Source: Lyngbya sp. CCAP 1446/10
GTDB taxonomy: Bacteria; Cyanobacteriota; Cyanobacteriia; Cyanobacteriales; Microcoleaceae
DNA length: 64,000 nt
Direction: 5' to 3'
Assembly: GCF_026130175.1 (NCBI RefSeq)
Contig: NZ_JAIGNI010000004.1
Span: 1-64,000, forward strand
The notes beneath the pieces were generated by a model, which made no database searches, was not told where the DNA came from, and saw only the letters and a list, made by a program, of their open reading frames with translations. The position numbers and the translations under genes were made by a program. Of the stretch, positions 44,971-54,342 are shown in pieces. Every line of letters begins with the position of its first letter. Position 1 is the stretch's first letter.

Positions 44971-45750
44971 ATGTTAACCCGATCGCAAATTGGATTTTAT
45001 CTCGAAGACATCGAAACCCCAATTGGCAGAACCGTCAATTTAACTCTTACCGGACTCATTCTTTTATCTTCCGCCAGCTTCATCGCCGAAACTTACCCGC
45101 TTTCGGAGTCTGTTAGAATTAATTTCCAAGCTCTCGATACTGTTCTTTTAATCGTTTTTACAGTTGAGTATTTATTGCGGCTGTGGTGTGCCGAAAATCG
45201 AGTTAAATTTATTTTTAGTTTTTTTTCAATTATTGATTTGCTGGCAATATTACCATTTTTGCTGGGATTTGTCAACGTCAGTTTTATCAGAATTTTTCGC
45301 TGGTTTAGAATTCTCCGACTCATCCGCTTTCTGGAATTAAAAAATTCAGTTTTTCGCATCAGCAGCGAAGATGGCGTGATTTTTTCCCGGATTTTATTTA
45401 CTTTGCTGGCAATAATTTTTGTTTATTCTGGTTTGATTTATCAAGTCGAACATCCGGCAAATCCAGAAAATTTTGGAACTTTTTTGGATGCTGTTTATTT
45501 TTCAGTTGTCACGATGACGACGGTGGGATTTGGTGATGTTACTCCGATTTCGGAATCTGGTCGTTTTCTGACTATTTTGATGATTTTGACAGGAATTGCT
45601 CTGATTCCTTGGCAATTGGGGGATTTGATTAAACAATTAGTTAAAACGGCTAATCAGGTAGAAACTGTTTGTACAGGTTGCGGTTGGTGTGTACACGATG
45701 CTAATGCTAGATTTTGTAAAATGTGCGGCAGTCAATTAGATAATGGTTGA
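44971..45750 (+). CDS. Voltage-gated potassium channel-like protein with C-terminal zinc ribbon
   Basis: 259 residues. Six transmembrane segments; S4 carries arginines every third position (RIFRWFRILRLIRFLEL, about 106-122), followed by the pore helix and selectivity filter TMTTVGFGDVTP (about 180-191). So it is a Kv-like K+ channel of the one-domain type. Unusually, a C-terminal tail of about 30 residues has four Cys in two pairs (CTGCGWCVHDANARFCKMCG, about 233-252), a zinc-ribbon pattern that could sense metal or mediate assembly. A TATAAT is 11 bases upstream. The stop codon TGA sits in the first unit of a TTGACTG heptamer tract. Confidence 0.9.
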   Translation: MLTRSQIGFYLEDIETPIGRTVNLTLTGLILLSSASFIAETYPLSESVRINFQALDTVLLIVFTVEYLLRLWCAENRVKFIFSFFSIIDLLAILPFLLGFVNVSFIRIFRWFRILRLIRFLELKNSVFRISSEDGVIFSRILFTLLAIIFVYSGLIYQVEHPANPENFGTFLDAVYFSVVTMTTVGFGDVTPISESGRFLTILMILTGIALIPWQLGDLIKQLVKTANQVETVCTGCGWCVHDANARFCKMCGSQLDNG

Positions 45751-45863
45751 CTGTTGACTGTTGACTATTGACTGTTACAGCAGTTTTCAGGTAGGGACAC
45801 AGCATTGCCGTTTCCCTACAGAAGATTGCCTCTAATTTAGATGTAGCAGTATTTTTCATAATA

Positions 45864-45959
45864 ATTAATAACCAATAACCAATAACCAATAACCAATAAC
45901 CAATAACCAATAACCAATAACCAATAACTACTGACTACTGACTACTGACTACTGACTAC
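45864..45959. repeat. CCAATAA and CTGACTA heptamer tracts
   Basis: About nine AACCAATA-phase heptamer units (45864-45927) followed at once by CTGACTA units (45928-45959). A shorter TTGACTG run (45747-45776) precedes. The tracts occupy the gap between the ion channel gene and histidine kinase 1. Confidence 0.9.
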
Positions 45960-45960
45960 T

Positions 45961-47361
45961 TTAAGCTAAGGGTAACAATATTTCAAATTCGGTGCCAATT
46001 CCTAATTCCGATCGCATTCTGAATGCACCGCCGTGTTTTCCCGTCACGATTTGATAGCTAACGGCTAAGCTGGTTTCTTTCAGGGCGCGTTTTTCGGTAG
46101 AGAAGGATTCTAAGATTTTTTTGTACTTGTTAGGTGACATTCCTGGGCCGTTATCTGCTATGCGAATCGAAACCCAGCGCTCGTGAAGTTTGTCCAAGTC
46201 GATCGCAGATTCTGGACAGCATACTTGAGTCACAATGTCAATCTGAGGCTGGCGATCGAAGTCTCTGATTCCTCCACCGTTGAACTCTTTCGCCAATTCT
46301 TGACCGACTGCTTGGTTAATTAATGTATTAATAGCATTGGTCAAAATATTCATAAATACTTGGTTAAGCTGTCCTGCATAGCACGGTACTGGCGGCAGAT
46401 AGCCGTAGTTTTTCACTACTTTGATTTCCCTCGTCAAATGACTTTTTAGCAGCAATAGTATGCTATCTATATTGGCGTGCAAGTCTGCCGGTTTGGGATA
46501 AACATCGTCGATGTGGCAGAAGTTTTGCAAACTGCTTGCTAACTTGCTCAAACGTTCGGCTCCGGCTTTGATGCTGCCAACTGTTCTGAGGAAATCGCTT
46601 TGCAAAAAGTCATAGTCTATCTCTTCTTTGAGCCGTGCTATTTCTGGCGGGGGATTGGTACAGTGCGCGTCGTAAACTGAGAGCAACTCCATTAAGTTTT
46701 TGCTGTAGTCACTGACGTAGGTTAAATTACCCCAAATAAAGCCTACTGGATCTAAAATTTCGTGGGCGACTCCGTTGACTAAACGGCCTAAACTAGCCAT
46801 TTTTTCGCTTTGAATCATTTGTGTTTGGGCTCTTTCGTAGCGGACTTGGGTTTCGATGCCGCGAATTTGCCAGTAGGCGATGTTTAATGCGTGAGGGTCT
46901 AAGAGCCGATATGATTGGTCGTCGATTTGGACTACGATGGGTTCTGACTGCAATTCGGGCGATCGACGCAGAGCTTGTGGAGCTGCTGTCAAAATGGTTG
47001 TATTCTCTGCAAGCAATAATATTTCGACGCGAGCGTAACTGTAGAGAACTTTCAGCGGCAGGTGCAAAAATAGCTCTGGGCCTTGGGGTTTGAGCAAATA
47101 TTCCAGCAGTTGCCTGCGGGATATCATGCCAGCCAACTCTCCTGCTTCCAGCAATACGGCTCCCGGCACTAGGGGATGCTGTTCAAATATTTCGGCAACT
47201 GCGACGGCCAAGTAGCTCGATTTAACCTGAAAGTGATACAGGGGCAAATCCCCCAGGGTAGACTCTAGGGAAAGGTCTTGATTTCTGCCTTCGGAGAGAG
47301 AAGGGCTAAGTAGTTTGGAACTGAATGTATTTGCCACTGGAAATTTTAGTTGCCGAAACAC
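45961..47361 (-). CDS. Histidine kinase paralogue 1, degenerate catalytic core
   Basis: 466 residues. N-terminal region with a CBS-like pair (LESTLGDLPLYHFQVKSSY, AGMISRRQLLEYLL, PIVVQIDDQSYRLLDPHAL), then a dimerisation domain with H-box VNGVAHEILDPVGF where paralogues have HEIRNP, then an HATPase domain with N-box FMNILTNAINTL, G1 ADNGPGM, but the G2 glycine loop replaced by KETSLAVSYQIV. Loss of the GxGxG loop and of the Arg-Asn of the H-box suggests weak or no kinase activity; it may be a pseudokinase that pairs with paralogue 2. Paralogue 2 begins 85 bases upstream on the same strand, so they are likely one operon. Stop is next to a heptamer tract. Confidence 0.82.
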   Translation of the reverse strand: MFRQLKFPVANTFSSKLLSPSLSEGRNQDLSLESTLGDLPLYHFQVKSSYLAVAVAEIFEQHPLVPGAVLLEAGELAGMISRRQLLEYLLKPQGPELFLHLPLKVLYSYARVEILLLAENTTILTAAPQALRRSPELQSEPIVVQIDDQSYRLLDPHALNIAYWQIRGIETQVRYERAQTQMIQSEKMASLGRLVNGVAHEILDPVGFIWGNLTYVSDYSKNLMELLSVYDAHCTNPPPEIARLKEEIDYDFLQSDFLRTVGSIKAGAERLSKLASSLQNFCHIDDVYPKPADLHANIDSILLLLKSHLTREIKVVKNYGYLPPVPCYAGQLNQVFMNILTNAINTLINQAVGQELAKEFNGGGIRDFDRQPQIDIVTQVCCPESAIDLDKLHERWVSIRIADNGPGMSPNKYKKILESFSTEKRALKETSLAVSYQIVTGKHGGAFRMRSELGIGTEFEILLPLA

Positions 47362-47446
47362 GCTGGAAATTGAAATGAAAACATAATGCTAAGCTAGCCT
47401 ATCATTTCACTTTTTTGAGCGAACCTGGAGACAGTTCTTGAGTTAA

Positions 47447-48802
47447 TCATGTTTTGCGAATTATTGGCAGGAGAATTTCAAATTCGGTGTTCTTGCCAAG
47501 TTGCGATCGCAAATTCAGTTGACCGTCGTGCTTTTCTGTGACGATTTGATGGCAGATAGCCAGCCCCATACCGCTGCCTTTGCCTGCGGGTTTCGTGGTA
47601 AAAAATGTCTCAAATATGTGCTGCTGATTTTCTGGGGGAATGCCAGGCCCGTTATCGGCTATCCCAATGGCCGCCCACTGGCCCTCTGCGGTTTCTACCA
47701 CTTTAGTCGTAATTTGGATTTGTGGCTGCCAGTTGTCCGCGCACTCTGTATCTAGTTCGCGATCGGCTACATACTCTGTCAGGGCGTCGAGAGCGTTAAC
47801 CAACAAATTCAAAAACACCTGACTCAACTGACCGGAGTAACCGCTAACTAGCGGCAGATAGTCGTATTTTTTTACCACTTTTATGCCATTTTTTAATCGG
47901 TTTTTCAGAATTAACAGCGTCACATCCAAGCATTCGTGAATGTCTATCTCCACGGGCTTTGTCTCGTCCATGTGAGAGAAGTGGTGCAGCCCGTTAACTA
48001 TGTTTAGCAATTGCGAGGCTCCCAACTTCATCCCTTCTAAGGTGACTGGCAAATCTTCTTCTAAAAAATCAAATTCTATTTCTTCTTTGAGGGCATCAAT
48101 TCGAGGACACGGTTCCGGATATTCTTCTTGATAAGCCGACATGAGTTGAAGCAAATTTTCAAAATAGGACAGCAGAAAAGTCAAATTTCCCCAAATACAG
48201 TTCAGCGGATTTCTAATTTCGTGAGCTACTTCTGCTACAATTCTGCCTAAACTCGCCATTTTTTCTGTTTGGATGAGTTTGGCTTGGGTTTGTTTTTGGA
48301 GCAACTTATTTGTGATTTGGTGAATTCTGGATTGAGCGACCATTAATTGGTGTGCGTCTAACAGTTTGTAAGTCTGGGGTGCAACTTCCACTACTACGGG
48401 TTCGTAGACTAATTCTGCTAACCTATAAAGAGATTCCGAGGCGGCTTCTACTATTAATTTACTGCCGGGAAGCATCAGCAGCTCTTGCTTGGAAAATCTG
48501 TACAAGACCTCTATCGGTCGCTTAAAAAACATTTCTAACCCGTAGCGCCTGTTAATTTTTTCATAAAAATAACGCCTGGATATCATGCCGGCAAAATTAC
48601 CCCGCTCGGTCAAAATGACGCCGGGAAGCATGGAATTTCCTTCAAAAGCCTGGGCTACTTCTTTTGCTTGTTGGGTTAAGTCAATTTGACAGTTGTAGAG
48701 CGGCAGGTCGAGGAGAGTTGATTCTAAGGAGATGTTCCAAGTACAAATCTCAGGTATATGCAACACTGATAACTCCGAGCTAATCTGATGCACAGCAAAC
48801 AT
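47447..48802 (-). CDS. Histidine kinase paralogue 2 (HWE/HisKA-type, CBS-like sensor)
   Basis: 451 residues. N-terminal sensor (LESTLLDLPLYNCQIDLTQQ, GMISRRYFYEKINRRYG, then PVVVEVAPQTYKLLDAHQLMVAQ) resembles paired CBS domains. The catalytic core is intact: H-box VAEVAHEIRNPLNCIWGN, N-box VFLNLLVNALDAL, G1 IADNGPGIPPENQQHIFETFFTTKP, G2 GKGSGMGLAICHQIV. It autophosphorylates on the H-box His (about 205) and passes phosphate to a response regulator not found in this window. Same architecture as the genes at 45961-47361 and 56236-57672. Confidence 0.93.
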   Translation of the reverse strand: MFAVHQISSELSVLHIPEICTWNISLESTLLDLPLYNCQIDLTQQAKEVAQAFEGNSMLPGVILTERGNFAGMISRRYFYEKINRRYGLEMFFKRPIEVLYRFSKQELLMLPGSKLIVEAASESLYRLAELVYEPVVVEVAPQTYKLLDAHQLMVAQSRIHQITNKLLQKQTQAKLIQTEKMASLGRIVAEVAHEIRNPLNCIWGNLTFLLSYFENLLQLMSAYQEEYPEPCPRIDALKEEIEFDFLEEDLPVTLEGMKLGASQLLNIVNGLHHFSHMDETKPVEIDIHECLDVTLLILKNRLKNGIKVVKKYDYLPLVSGYSGQLSQVFLNLLVNALDALTEYVADRELDTECADNWQPQIQITTKVVETAEGQWAAIGIADNGPGIPPENQQHIFETFFTTKPAGKGSGMGLAICHQIVTEKHDGQLNLRSQLGKNTEFEILLPIIRKT

Positions 48803-49392
48803 AGATGAAACCCCTGTTAAATTTTGTATTGATGGATAAGTTAAGTTGCTATTAATTGGTAAAGGGTAATTGGTAGCAAGTAATTGCTAATTGGTCAAAC
48901 TACAACAGCACCCAATGGGAAAATCCCGATCGCCCAGGCATTGTCTGCTAAAGATTTTATTTCTAAATCAATGTTAAACAATCGAAGCTTTTGTGGAACT
49001 TACGGAGCTCTGCTGTCAGCTTTTTACCATGATATACCCTGCGATTGCGTGTTTTCCGAAACTATTAAAAATTTATCAAGGGATTTTTGTAATTTATTAT
49101 ATCATTTTTCGGTGCTGGTAGGGAATTGGAGAACAGCGATAGCGGGGATGGGTGAATATACGGGCATTGATCGAGGGATTGAGGGCGCGGATGCGATCGT
49201 CTAAGAGACTTGAGATCCAAACGGTCAAGACGGAGGCAAAAATCGGCAGATTTACGCATTTAAGCAAGAACGCAAATGCAGGCAAGTTTCCAACCTCCGA
49301 TGGTCGTCAGTTTTTTGCAATTCTTTAATCTGCAATTCTTTTAATCTGCAATTTTAAAATCTAACATCTAAAATCTAACATCTAAAATCGTT
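48803..49392. other. Intergenic, about 590 bases
   Basis: No supported gene. A 106-codon plus-strand frame (48884-49204) has no ribosome binding site. The right end holds AAATCTAACATC repeats (49352-49390). Confidence 0.5.
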
Positions 49393-49959
49393 TCAGGGTT
49401 CCACCTCCGGCCAGAGGCGTTCTAGTTGATAGCGCCAAGCGGCGAGAGTCTGTTCGCGAGACTCTCGCCCAAGTTCCATTTCGCCCATCAATCCCTCTGC
49501 GTAGAAACGGTCTAAAGTCTGAAGGGTAGTTTCTATGGACTGTCCCTGCATCTTGGCAGCTTTGATGATTTGACGGATGCGGCTTTCTATCAAACCGCCG
49601 AAAAAGTCGGACAAACCTCGTTCTTGCAAAGCTAGCAGTCTGGCGATGGCGGCCGAGAAATCTGGGGCGGCGAGTGTGGCGCAACTGTGCTGAAATACTC
49701 CCCACAAAACGTTTTGATGTATGGCGTAGCGAGTTTCGAGGGTGGTGTCAAAGTTAGCTTCTAGCAGTTGATCTAAAAACGGTTGAGCTTCTTCGGCATC
49801 GGCGATGGGTAGCAAAATCCGCAGCCAAGTTCCGTCTTCTGAAAGCAGGACTAAGAGGCGAAATTTGGGGGTTTGGACTTGCCAAGAAGTAGCGGCGGGC
49901 TTCTCAACATTTTCGCCGAATAAGTCTTTAAGGGTATTGCTAATTTCTTCGGGAGTCAT
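49393..49959 (-). CDS. Conserved-looking hypothetical protein
   Basis: 188 residues from the ATG at 49959 (the frame extends to 49998). Residues 1-100 (LKDLFGENVEKPAATSWQV, RLLVLLSEDGTWLRILLPIADAEEA, FLDQLLEANFDTTLETRYAI) have an alternating strand/helix pattern resembling small chaperone-like folds of the CesT/YbjN kind; this is a fold guess. The second half is helical (QERGLSDFFGGLIESRIRQI, then ELGRESREQTLAAWRYQLERL). Not recognised by family. Stands alone. Confidence 0.7.
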   Translation of the reverse strand: MTPEEISNTLKDLFGENVEKPAATSWQVQTPKFRLLVLLSEDGTWLRILLPIADAEEAQPFLDQLLEANFDTTLETRYAIHQNVLWGVFQHSCATLAAPDFSAAIARLLALQERGLSDFFGGLIESRIRQIIKAAKMQGQSIETTLQTLDRFYAEGLMGEMELGRESREQTLAAWRYQLERLWPEVEP

Positions 49960-50051
49960 GGCAATTTTATATTTTAGATTTGAGATTTTAATTGTCAAAA
50001 TTTATGACATTTTACCAGTATCCCCTACTATTAAATCAATTGAAAATTGAT

Positions 50052-51620
50052 TTACGGCAGCCAGCGAGGATGATAGCCGGCAAAGGGAAGTTCTTCGGGC
50101 TGTACTTTTGCGGGAGAACTGTCTGCGGGTATTTCTAATAAGGGTAGCAGCCAGAGGCGGCTGGTGGCGATCGACTGTCCGCTATCATTGCGGGGACTGT
50201 CTCCTGCTGTGGGTTTGGCTGTTGTGACTGATTGATCGAAAATTAATGCCAGTCCGTCGGGAGATAAACTGATTTGGGTATCTAATTGGTTGGGCAAAAT
50301 TAGCAGCGGTTTGATGGTTCCTACTAAACGAGTGCCTTCTTTTTTGAGGTCGATGGCGGCGATGAAAGGCTGTTCTTTGTAGCTTTCTGTTTCGAGGCGT
50401 TGGGCTAACAAGCAGTAGAGACGCTGGAATTGATTGTCTTTGTTTTTGCGGGGGTCGAAATAAACGGCGATGATGCTGCCGGGAATCCGCAATATTTCTT
50501 GTTCTGCGCCTTGGTTGTCTAAGATAAAGAGCGATCGAGTAAAGTCGCTGTTGTATTTAACGTAGGCGGCGGCGGAGTTGTCGCGGGCCATGCCTAATAC
50601 TTGTTCGTATTTTGGCAAAAATTCTACTGGGTCTGCTTCGGGTGTGAGGGGGACGATCGCTAATCCTTGTTTTTGAGATATTACCATCGATGTGCTGTCA
50701 GGGCGAATCATAAAATCTCCGCCTTGTTGATTTTCCAAGGGTTTGGGCGCCACTTTTTCTGACAAAATCCAAGGACTGAAATCGCCGGGATTGCGGCGGT
50801 TGAGGCGCTGGACAATGATGATTTTTCCGTCGGCTGAGAGGTCGAATTTGAGGTTTTGGTAATCTTTGGAGTCTAAGAGTTTGTCGATTCTACCTGCTGG
50901 TTGCGCTGGTTGGGCTTCCGATCCGGGGGATTGGGGATTGAGGCCGGTGGTGACTGTAAATAGTTCTTGATTTAGGGTGCCGCCAGTACGGGCGATCGAT
51001 CGATCTGTGGCTGAGAATAAAATGCGATCGCTGTCTGGATACGGTTTAAAATCGGTGACAACTAAATCTTTGGGAGTCAGCGGTATCGGTTTCGAGTCGC
51101 TGCTGGTGAGATTGACTAGCATTAATCTGCTTTCTGTTTCGCCTTGGACACCGATGTAAGCAAAAGCTCGATCGCGACTGCGAAAGGAACTGCTAAACGG
51201 CTGCATTGGCGTGCCTTTATATTGGTTGTTTTCTCCGAAATACTTGTCGGTTGCGCCGGCGAGTTTTACTGTGTAGGTAACGCCGTAGGGTGCGGGATCT
51301 TTGAGGGTGTAAGCCATACGGCGGCCAGCCCAGCTAAATTTACCGGGGAGTGGCGGTTCTAGCTTTAAGTTTTCCTCGACGGTGGAGTGGTTCATCGGCC
51401 GAAAGAAGTTGAGAATAAAGCCGGTATCTGCGGCGCCGATTTGTTTGTTTTCCCAGCTAAATTCTCGCACTCTGGGCGCTGTGCGATCGCCACTCAGCAG
51501 CAGCAGTCCCATTAAGACGCTCAGCAGTAGGATCAGGAAAATCGCCGTGCGGTCGATCGGCTGTTTGAATGGCAGAATACCGAAGAATGAAGGATTAAAT
51601 TTTTTGTTAAAAATATTCAT
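50052..51620 (-). CDS. Anchored beta-propeller-like hypothetical protein
   Basis: 522 residues. One transmembrane helix near residue 25 (TAIFLILLLSVLMGLLLL) anchors it; then an Ig-like segment (APRVREFSWENKQIGAADTGFILNF-type region, about 50-130) and a WD40/TolB-like propeller of repeated short strands (LVVTDFKPYPDSDRILFSA, YQNLKFDLSADGKIIIVQ, SISLSPDGLALIFDQS). Outside the cytoplasm by topology. Cyanobacterial proteins of this type are poorly characterised. A palindromic repeat follows upstream of its start (51705-51775). Confidence 0.72.
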   Translation of the reverse strand: MNIFNKKFNPSFFGILPFKQPIDRTAIFLILLLSVLMGLLLLSGDRTAPRVREFSWENKQIGAADTGFILNFFRPMNHSTVEENLKLEPPLPGKFSWAGRRMAYTLKDPAPYGVTYTVKLAGATDKYFGENNQYKGTPMQPFSSSFRSRDRAFAYIGVQGETESRLMLVNLTSSDSKPIPLTPKDLVVTDFKPYPDSDRILFSATDRSIARTGGTLNQELFTVTTGLNPQSPGSEAQPAQPAGRIDKLLDSKDYQNLKFDLSADGKIIIVQRLNRRNPGDFSPWILSEKVAPKPLENQQGGDFMIRPDSTSMVISQKQGLAIVPLTPEADPVEFLPKYEQVLGMARDNSAAAYVKYNSDFTRSLFILDNQGAEQEILRIPGSIIAVYFDPRKNKDNQFQRLYCLLAQRLETESYKEQPFIAAIDLKKEGTRLVGTIKPLLILPNQLDTQISLSPDGLALIFDQSVTTAKPTAGDSPRNDSGQSIATSRLWLLPLLEIPADSSPAKVQPEELPFAGYHPRWLP

Positions 51621-51704
51621 AAATCTTTCTCTCCTCTTGCTGCTGAAAATTAATTGCCAAATTTTCCCTCTTAAATTTTACAGTCCCGGACGCACTCCCG
51701 ACCC

Positions 51705-51775
51705 TCAGAAACCAGTTTTTTTTTACCATGATAAAGGCTGTCACCTCTGTATTTTGGCAAACAACCCGGTTTCTG
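51705..51775. repeat. Palindromic repeat with AAACCCGGTTT-type ends
   Basis: CAGAAACCAGTTTTTTTTT and CAACCCGGTTTCTG form the two arms. More diverged than the copies at 3281-3348 and 43216-43283, suggesting an older insertion. Confidence 0.7.
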
Positions 51776-51910
51776 AAAGTTGTGGTGTATCCATGACTGA
51801 ATTCAACTGACAATTCTTAACTGCGCAGCCAGCCCGTTCCTTTTAGGGGTGGGATAGGCGCTGCGAATGCAAGTCGCCGTTCCATTAATATTGAGGATGC
51901 TCCTTTTTGT

Positions 51911-53287
51911 TTACTGAAACAGTTGATTGATAGGTATTAAATCCATCGGTGAAATTTTATCGATCGGTAGCCCGCCACCCAGAGACATTCTCACACCAAG
52001 TATGATTGCTAGTACCCCTAAAAACAGTGCTGTCAACTTCATATCCTCCCAAAAACAAGTTAGCCCTTCTTTCCAAAGACCGTAGGTAGTTACTAAATAA
52101 GTAGGAAGATCCCCGACAGCTACAGCAATCACAGCACCTAAATTACCCATGAAATGATATCCTACTGGGATGCCAATAGCAATACTCAAGAAAGTTGCCA
52201 GATTGCCCATAGCTCCGTACTGAGATTTTCCGACAGCTAACAAACAAGAACCCATCAAATTGTGGAGAGTAGTGTGCCAGATACCTAAAGCCAAGATTGG
52301 CATCATCCAAGATGCTGCGATATACTCTTTCCTGTACAGTGTTAAAATTAGTTGATCTCCAAAGCTCACAAAAATTGCTAAGCCTATAGCCAAAGGTATC
52401 AGAATCAAGTTGCGGTTTTTGATGATTTTGGCGCGCAATTCCTCACGAGGCAAGTCTGCTAGCATCGAAATAGAGGGAAAAATTACCCTACCTGCGAGGG
52501 CGATGATCACTTGGCGCGGCATATCGCCGAGGGTAAAAGCGATGCCGTAAATGCCCAACATTGTTAAAGTAAAGATTTTCCCTAGAACTAGGCGATCGGC
52601 TTGAGAGCACAGAAAAAATAAAATCGTAGATAAAAATATCCATTTTCCATAAGAAAATATTTCTCTAGCGGCTTCTTTATCCCAAGCGAAGCGGTTTGAC
52701 TTGCCGGGAATCAAAAAATGGCTCCATACTAACTCTATTATAGAGTTAGCAAAACCGCCGATGAGGATGGCCCAGATTGTGGGATGGAAAAAAGCCCATA
52801 CAACCATCACTGTAGTAGAAATTGCCTGTATGACCAACTCAAAAAGCACTACTTGCTTGACGCTCATTTTGCGTTCGAGGGTGGATACAGAAGTGGATTT
52901 GAATCCTCCTATTAGGGTATTTATACTTATGCAGGGAAGCAACCACAGGAGACGGGGCTCTTCATAGAAGTTAGCAACTGGCCAGGTGATTATCATTAAA
53001 CACAACCACACAAACAAGCTGCGAAGAACTTGCATTGTCCAAGCGGTGTTGAGAAATTCTGGCTCGTTCCCGCGCTTGTTTTGAATGATACTTGGGCCCA
53101 AACCTATGTCTGTGAATAGGTGGACACCTGTGATGAAAACGTAGGCTAGACCCATCAAACCAAATAGTTCGGGCAAAAGCAGGCGGGTCAAAATTAGGTT
53201 GCTGGCAAATCGGATAATTTGACTGCTTCCATAGCTGGCGATCGTCCAGAATGCGCCTTTGATAGCTAATTTTTTTTCTGATGACAT
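51911..53287 (-). CDS. Oligosaccharide flippase, MOP superfamily (Wzx-like)
   Basis: 458 residues and about twelve to thirteen predicted helices. The family N-terminus is clear: AIKGAFWTIASYGSSQIIRFASN, LILTRLLLPELFGLMGLAYVF, then TDIGLGPSIIQNKR and FLNTAWTMQVLRSLFVW. It would flip undecaprenol- or polyprenol-linked sugar repeat units across the inner membrane for polysaccharide assembly. Substrate not predictable. The related surface genes at 21-31 kb are distant, and no glycosyltransferase is adjacent here. Confidence 0.92.
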   Translation of the reverse strand: MSSEKKLAIKGAFWTIASYGSSQIIRFASNLILTRLLLPELFGLMGLAYVFITGVHLFTDIGLGPSIIQNKRGNEPEFLNTAWTMQVLRSLFVWLCLMIITWPVANFYEEPRLLWLLPCISINTLIGGFKSTSVSTLERKMSVKQVVLFELVIQAISTTVMVVWAFFHPTIWAILIGGFANSIIELVWSHFLIPGKSNRFAWDKEAAREIFSYGKWIFLSTILFFLCSQADRLVLGKIFTLTMLGIYGIAFTLGDMPRQVIIALAGRVIFPSISMLADLPREELRAKIIKNRNLILIPLAIGLAIFVSFGDQLILTLYRKEYIAASWMMPILALGIWHTTLHNLMGSCLLAVGKSQYGAMGNLATFLSIAIGIPVGYHFMGNLGAVIAVAVGDLPTYLVTTYGLWKEGLTCFWEDMKLTALFLGVLAIILGVRMSLGGGLPIDKISPMDLIPINQLFQ

Positions 53288-53473
53288 ATACTCTAAGCTT
53301 ATTTCCTAATTATGAGTCTAGTTGCTGAATTTGTTATTGGCAACTGTTACAGGATGCTGCTGCCAATGTTGTAGTTGAATTTACCGTATCTTAATTTACG
53401 TAGACAGGAATATGCCCGGAATGCTCATCCCGTAATCTCAAAGGTACAATTTGATCCCCTAGTTGCTCCTTGT

Positions 53474-54271
53474 CTAATAATCATAAGGGTTTTTCGGTTC
53501 GGGAATTGGTTTGAGGGAGGATGCTTGAATGATTAATTTGCGCTTACCTTGTAGTTCTTCTACGATTGTTTCTCCTTCTATTTCTAGCCAACTGTCTGGG
53601 GGAAAAGAGGCGCGGCTTTGACCGATCGCTAATTTGACAGGCAACCCGATCGGATAGGCATCCGCCGCGCAGCAGGTAATGATGAAACGCCCGATCCACA
53701 TATATTGTTCTGCGATATTGGGCGGGTGAATTACAAATCCTTGAACCTTGACTTTTTGACCTCTGTATGTATCTGGTTCTGGATTAAAATTTAACAGCCG
53801 CACCCATTCCACGAGCGATCGCCTTTCAGGCTTTGTAGTATTGCGAAATTCTTGTGGTTGCAGTCTGGTGATGGGCAGAGATTCGGTGAGGCCTCGTTCC
53901 AGTGCTGTCTGGCTGGTAAATGTGCGGGGCGTTACTACTAAACCGATTAATGCGACGCTCAGCATTAAGGTGCTGCCGATGCTGGGGGGAAATAAAGTAA
54001 CGTGTTCAACTTCTGTGATTCTGGGAGATTTATTGGCTGGGGATGTCCGCGATTGCTTTAATTGCTGCTTGGCGCGATCGAGCTTTAAGAGTTCCCAAAT
54101 TTTAAATCCACCAATCACCATTAAGCCGATTCCTCCGGCTACAGTCAAGCCAAAGTAATTGGGGTGAATCAGAATGCTTAATTTGCCGGTGATCCAATAT
54201 TTGAGGAGTAATATTCCCCATCCTAAGATAGCTAGGGCATCCAGCCAGGGGCTAAATTTTTTAAGGTTCAT
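53474..54271 (-). CDS. TIGR03943/DUF1980 membrane protein (YcgQ-like)
   Basis: 265 residues with two to three N-terminal helices (WLDALAILGWGILLLKYWITGKL; GLTVAGGIGLMVIGGFKIW; then SIGSTLMLSVALIGLVV) and a C-terminal soluble domain with a conserved Cys pair (ITCCAADAYPIG) and VKVQGFVIHPPN. The pair with the next upstream permease (54343-55419) is the standard arrangement of the YcgQ-YcgR pair, which in several bacteria responds to zinc. The short gap between them suggests co-transcription. A GGTCATT heptamer run (54279-54302) lies between. Confidence 0.88.
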   Translation of the reverse strand: MNLKKFSPWLDALAILGWGILLLKYWITGKLSILIHPNYFGLTVAGGIGLMVIGGFKIWELLKLDRAKQQLKQSRTSPANKSPRITEVEHVTLFPPSIGSTLMLSVALIGLVVTPRTFTSQTALERGLTESLPITRLQPQEFRNTTKPERRSLVEWVRLLNFNPEPDTYRGQKVKVQGFVIHPPNIAEQYMWIGRFIITCCAADAYPIGLPVKLAIGQSRASFPPDSWLEIEGETIVEELQGKRKLIIQASSLKPIPEPKNPYDY

Positions 54272-54342
54272 TTTTTAAGAGTCATTGGTCATTGGTCATT
54301 GGTCATTGGGAATCTATTCTTAGTTGTGCATCCGGGCTAATT

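Noticed and set aside
48884-49204. 106-codon plus-strand frame
   Set aside because: No ribosome binding site; sequence reads as ordinary intergenic DNA.
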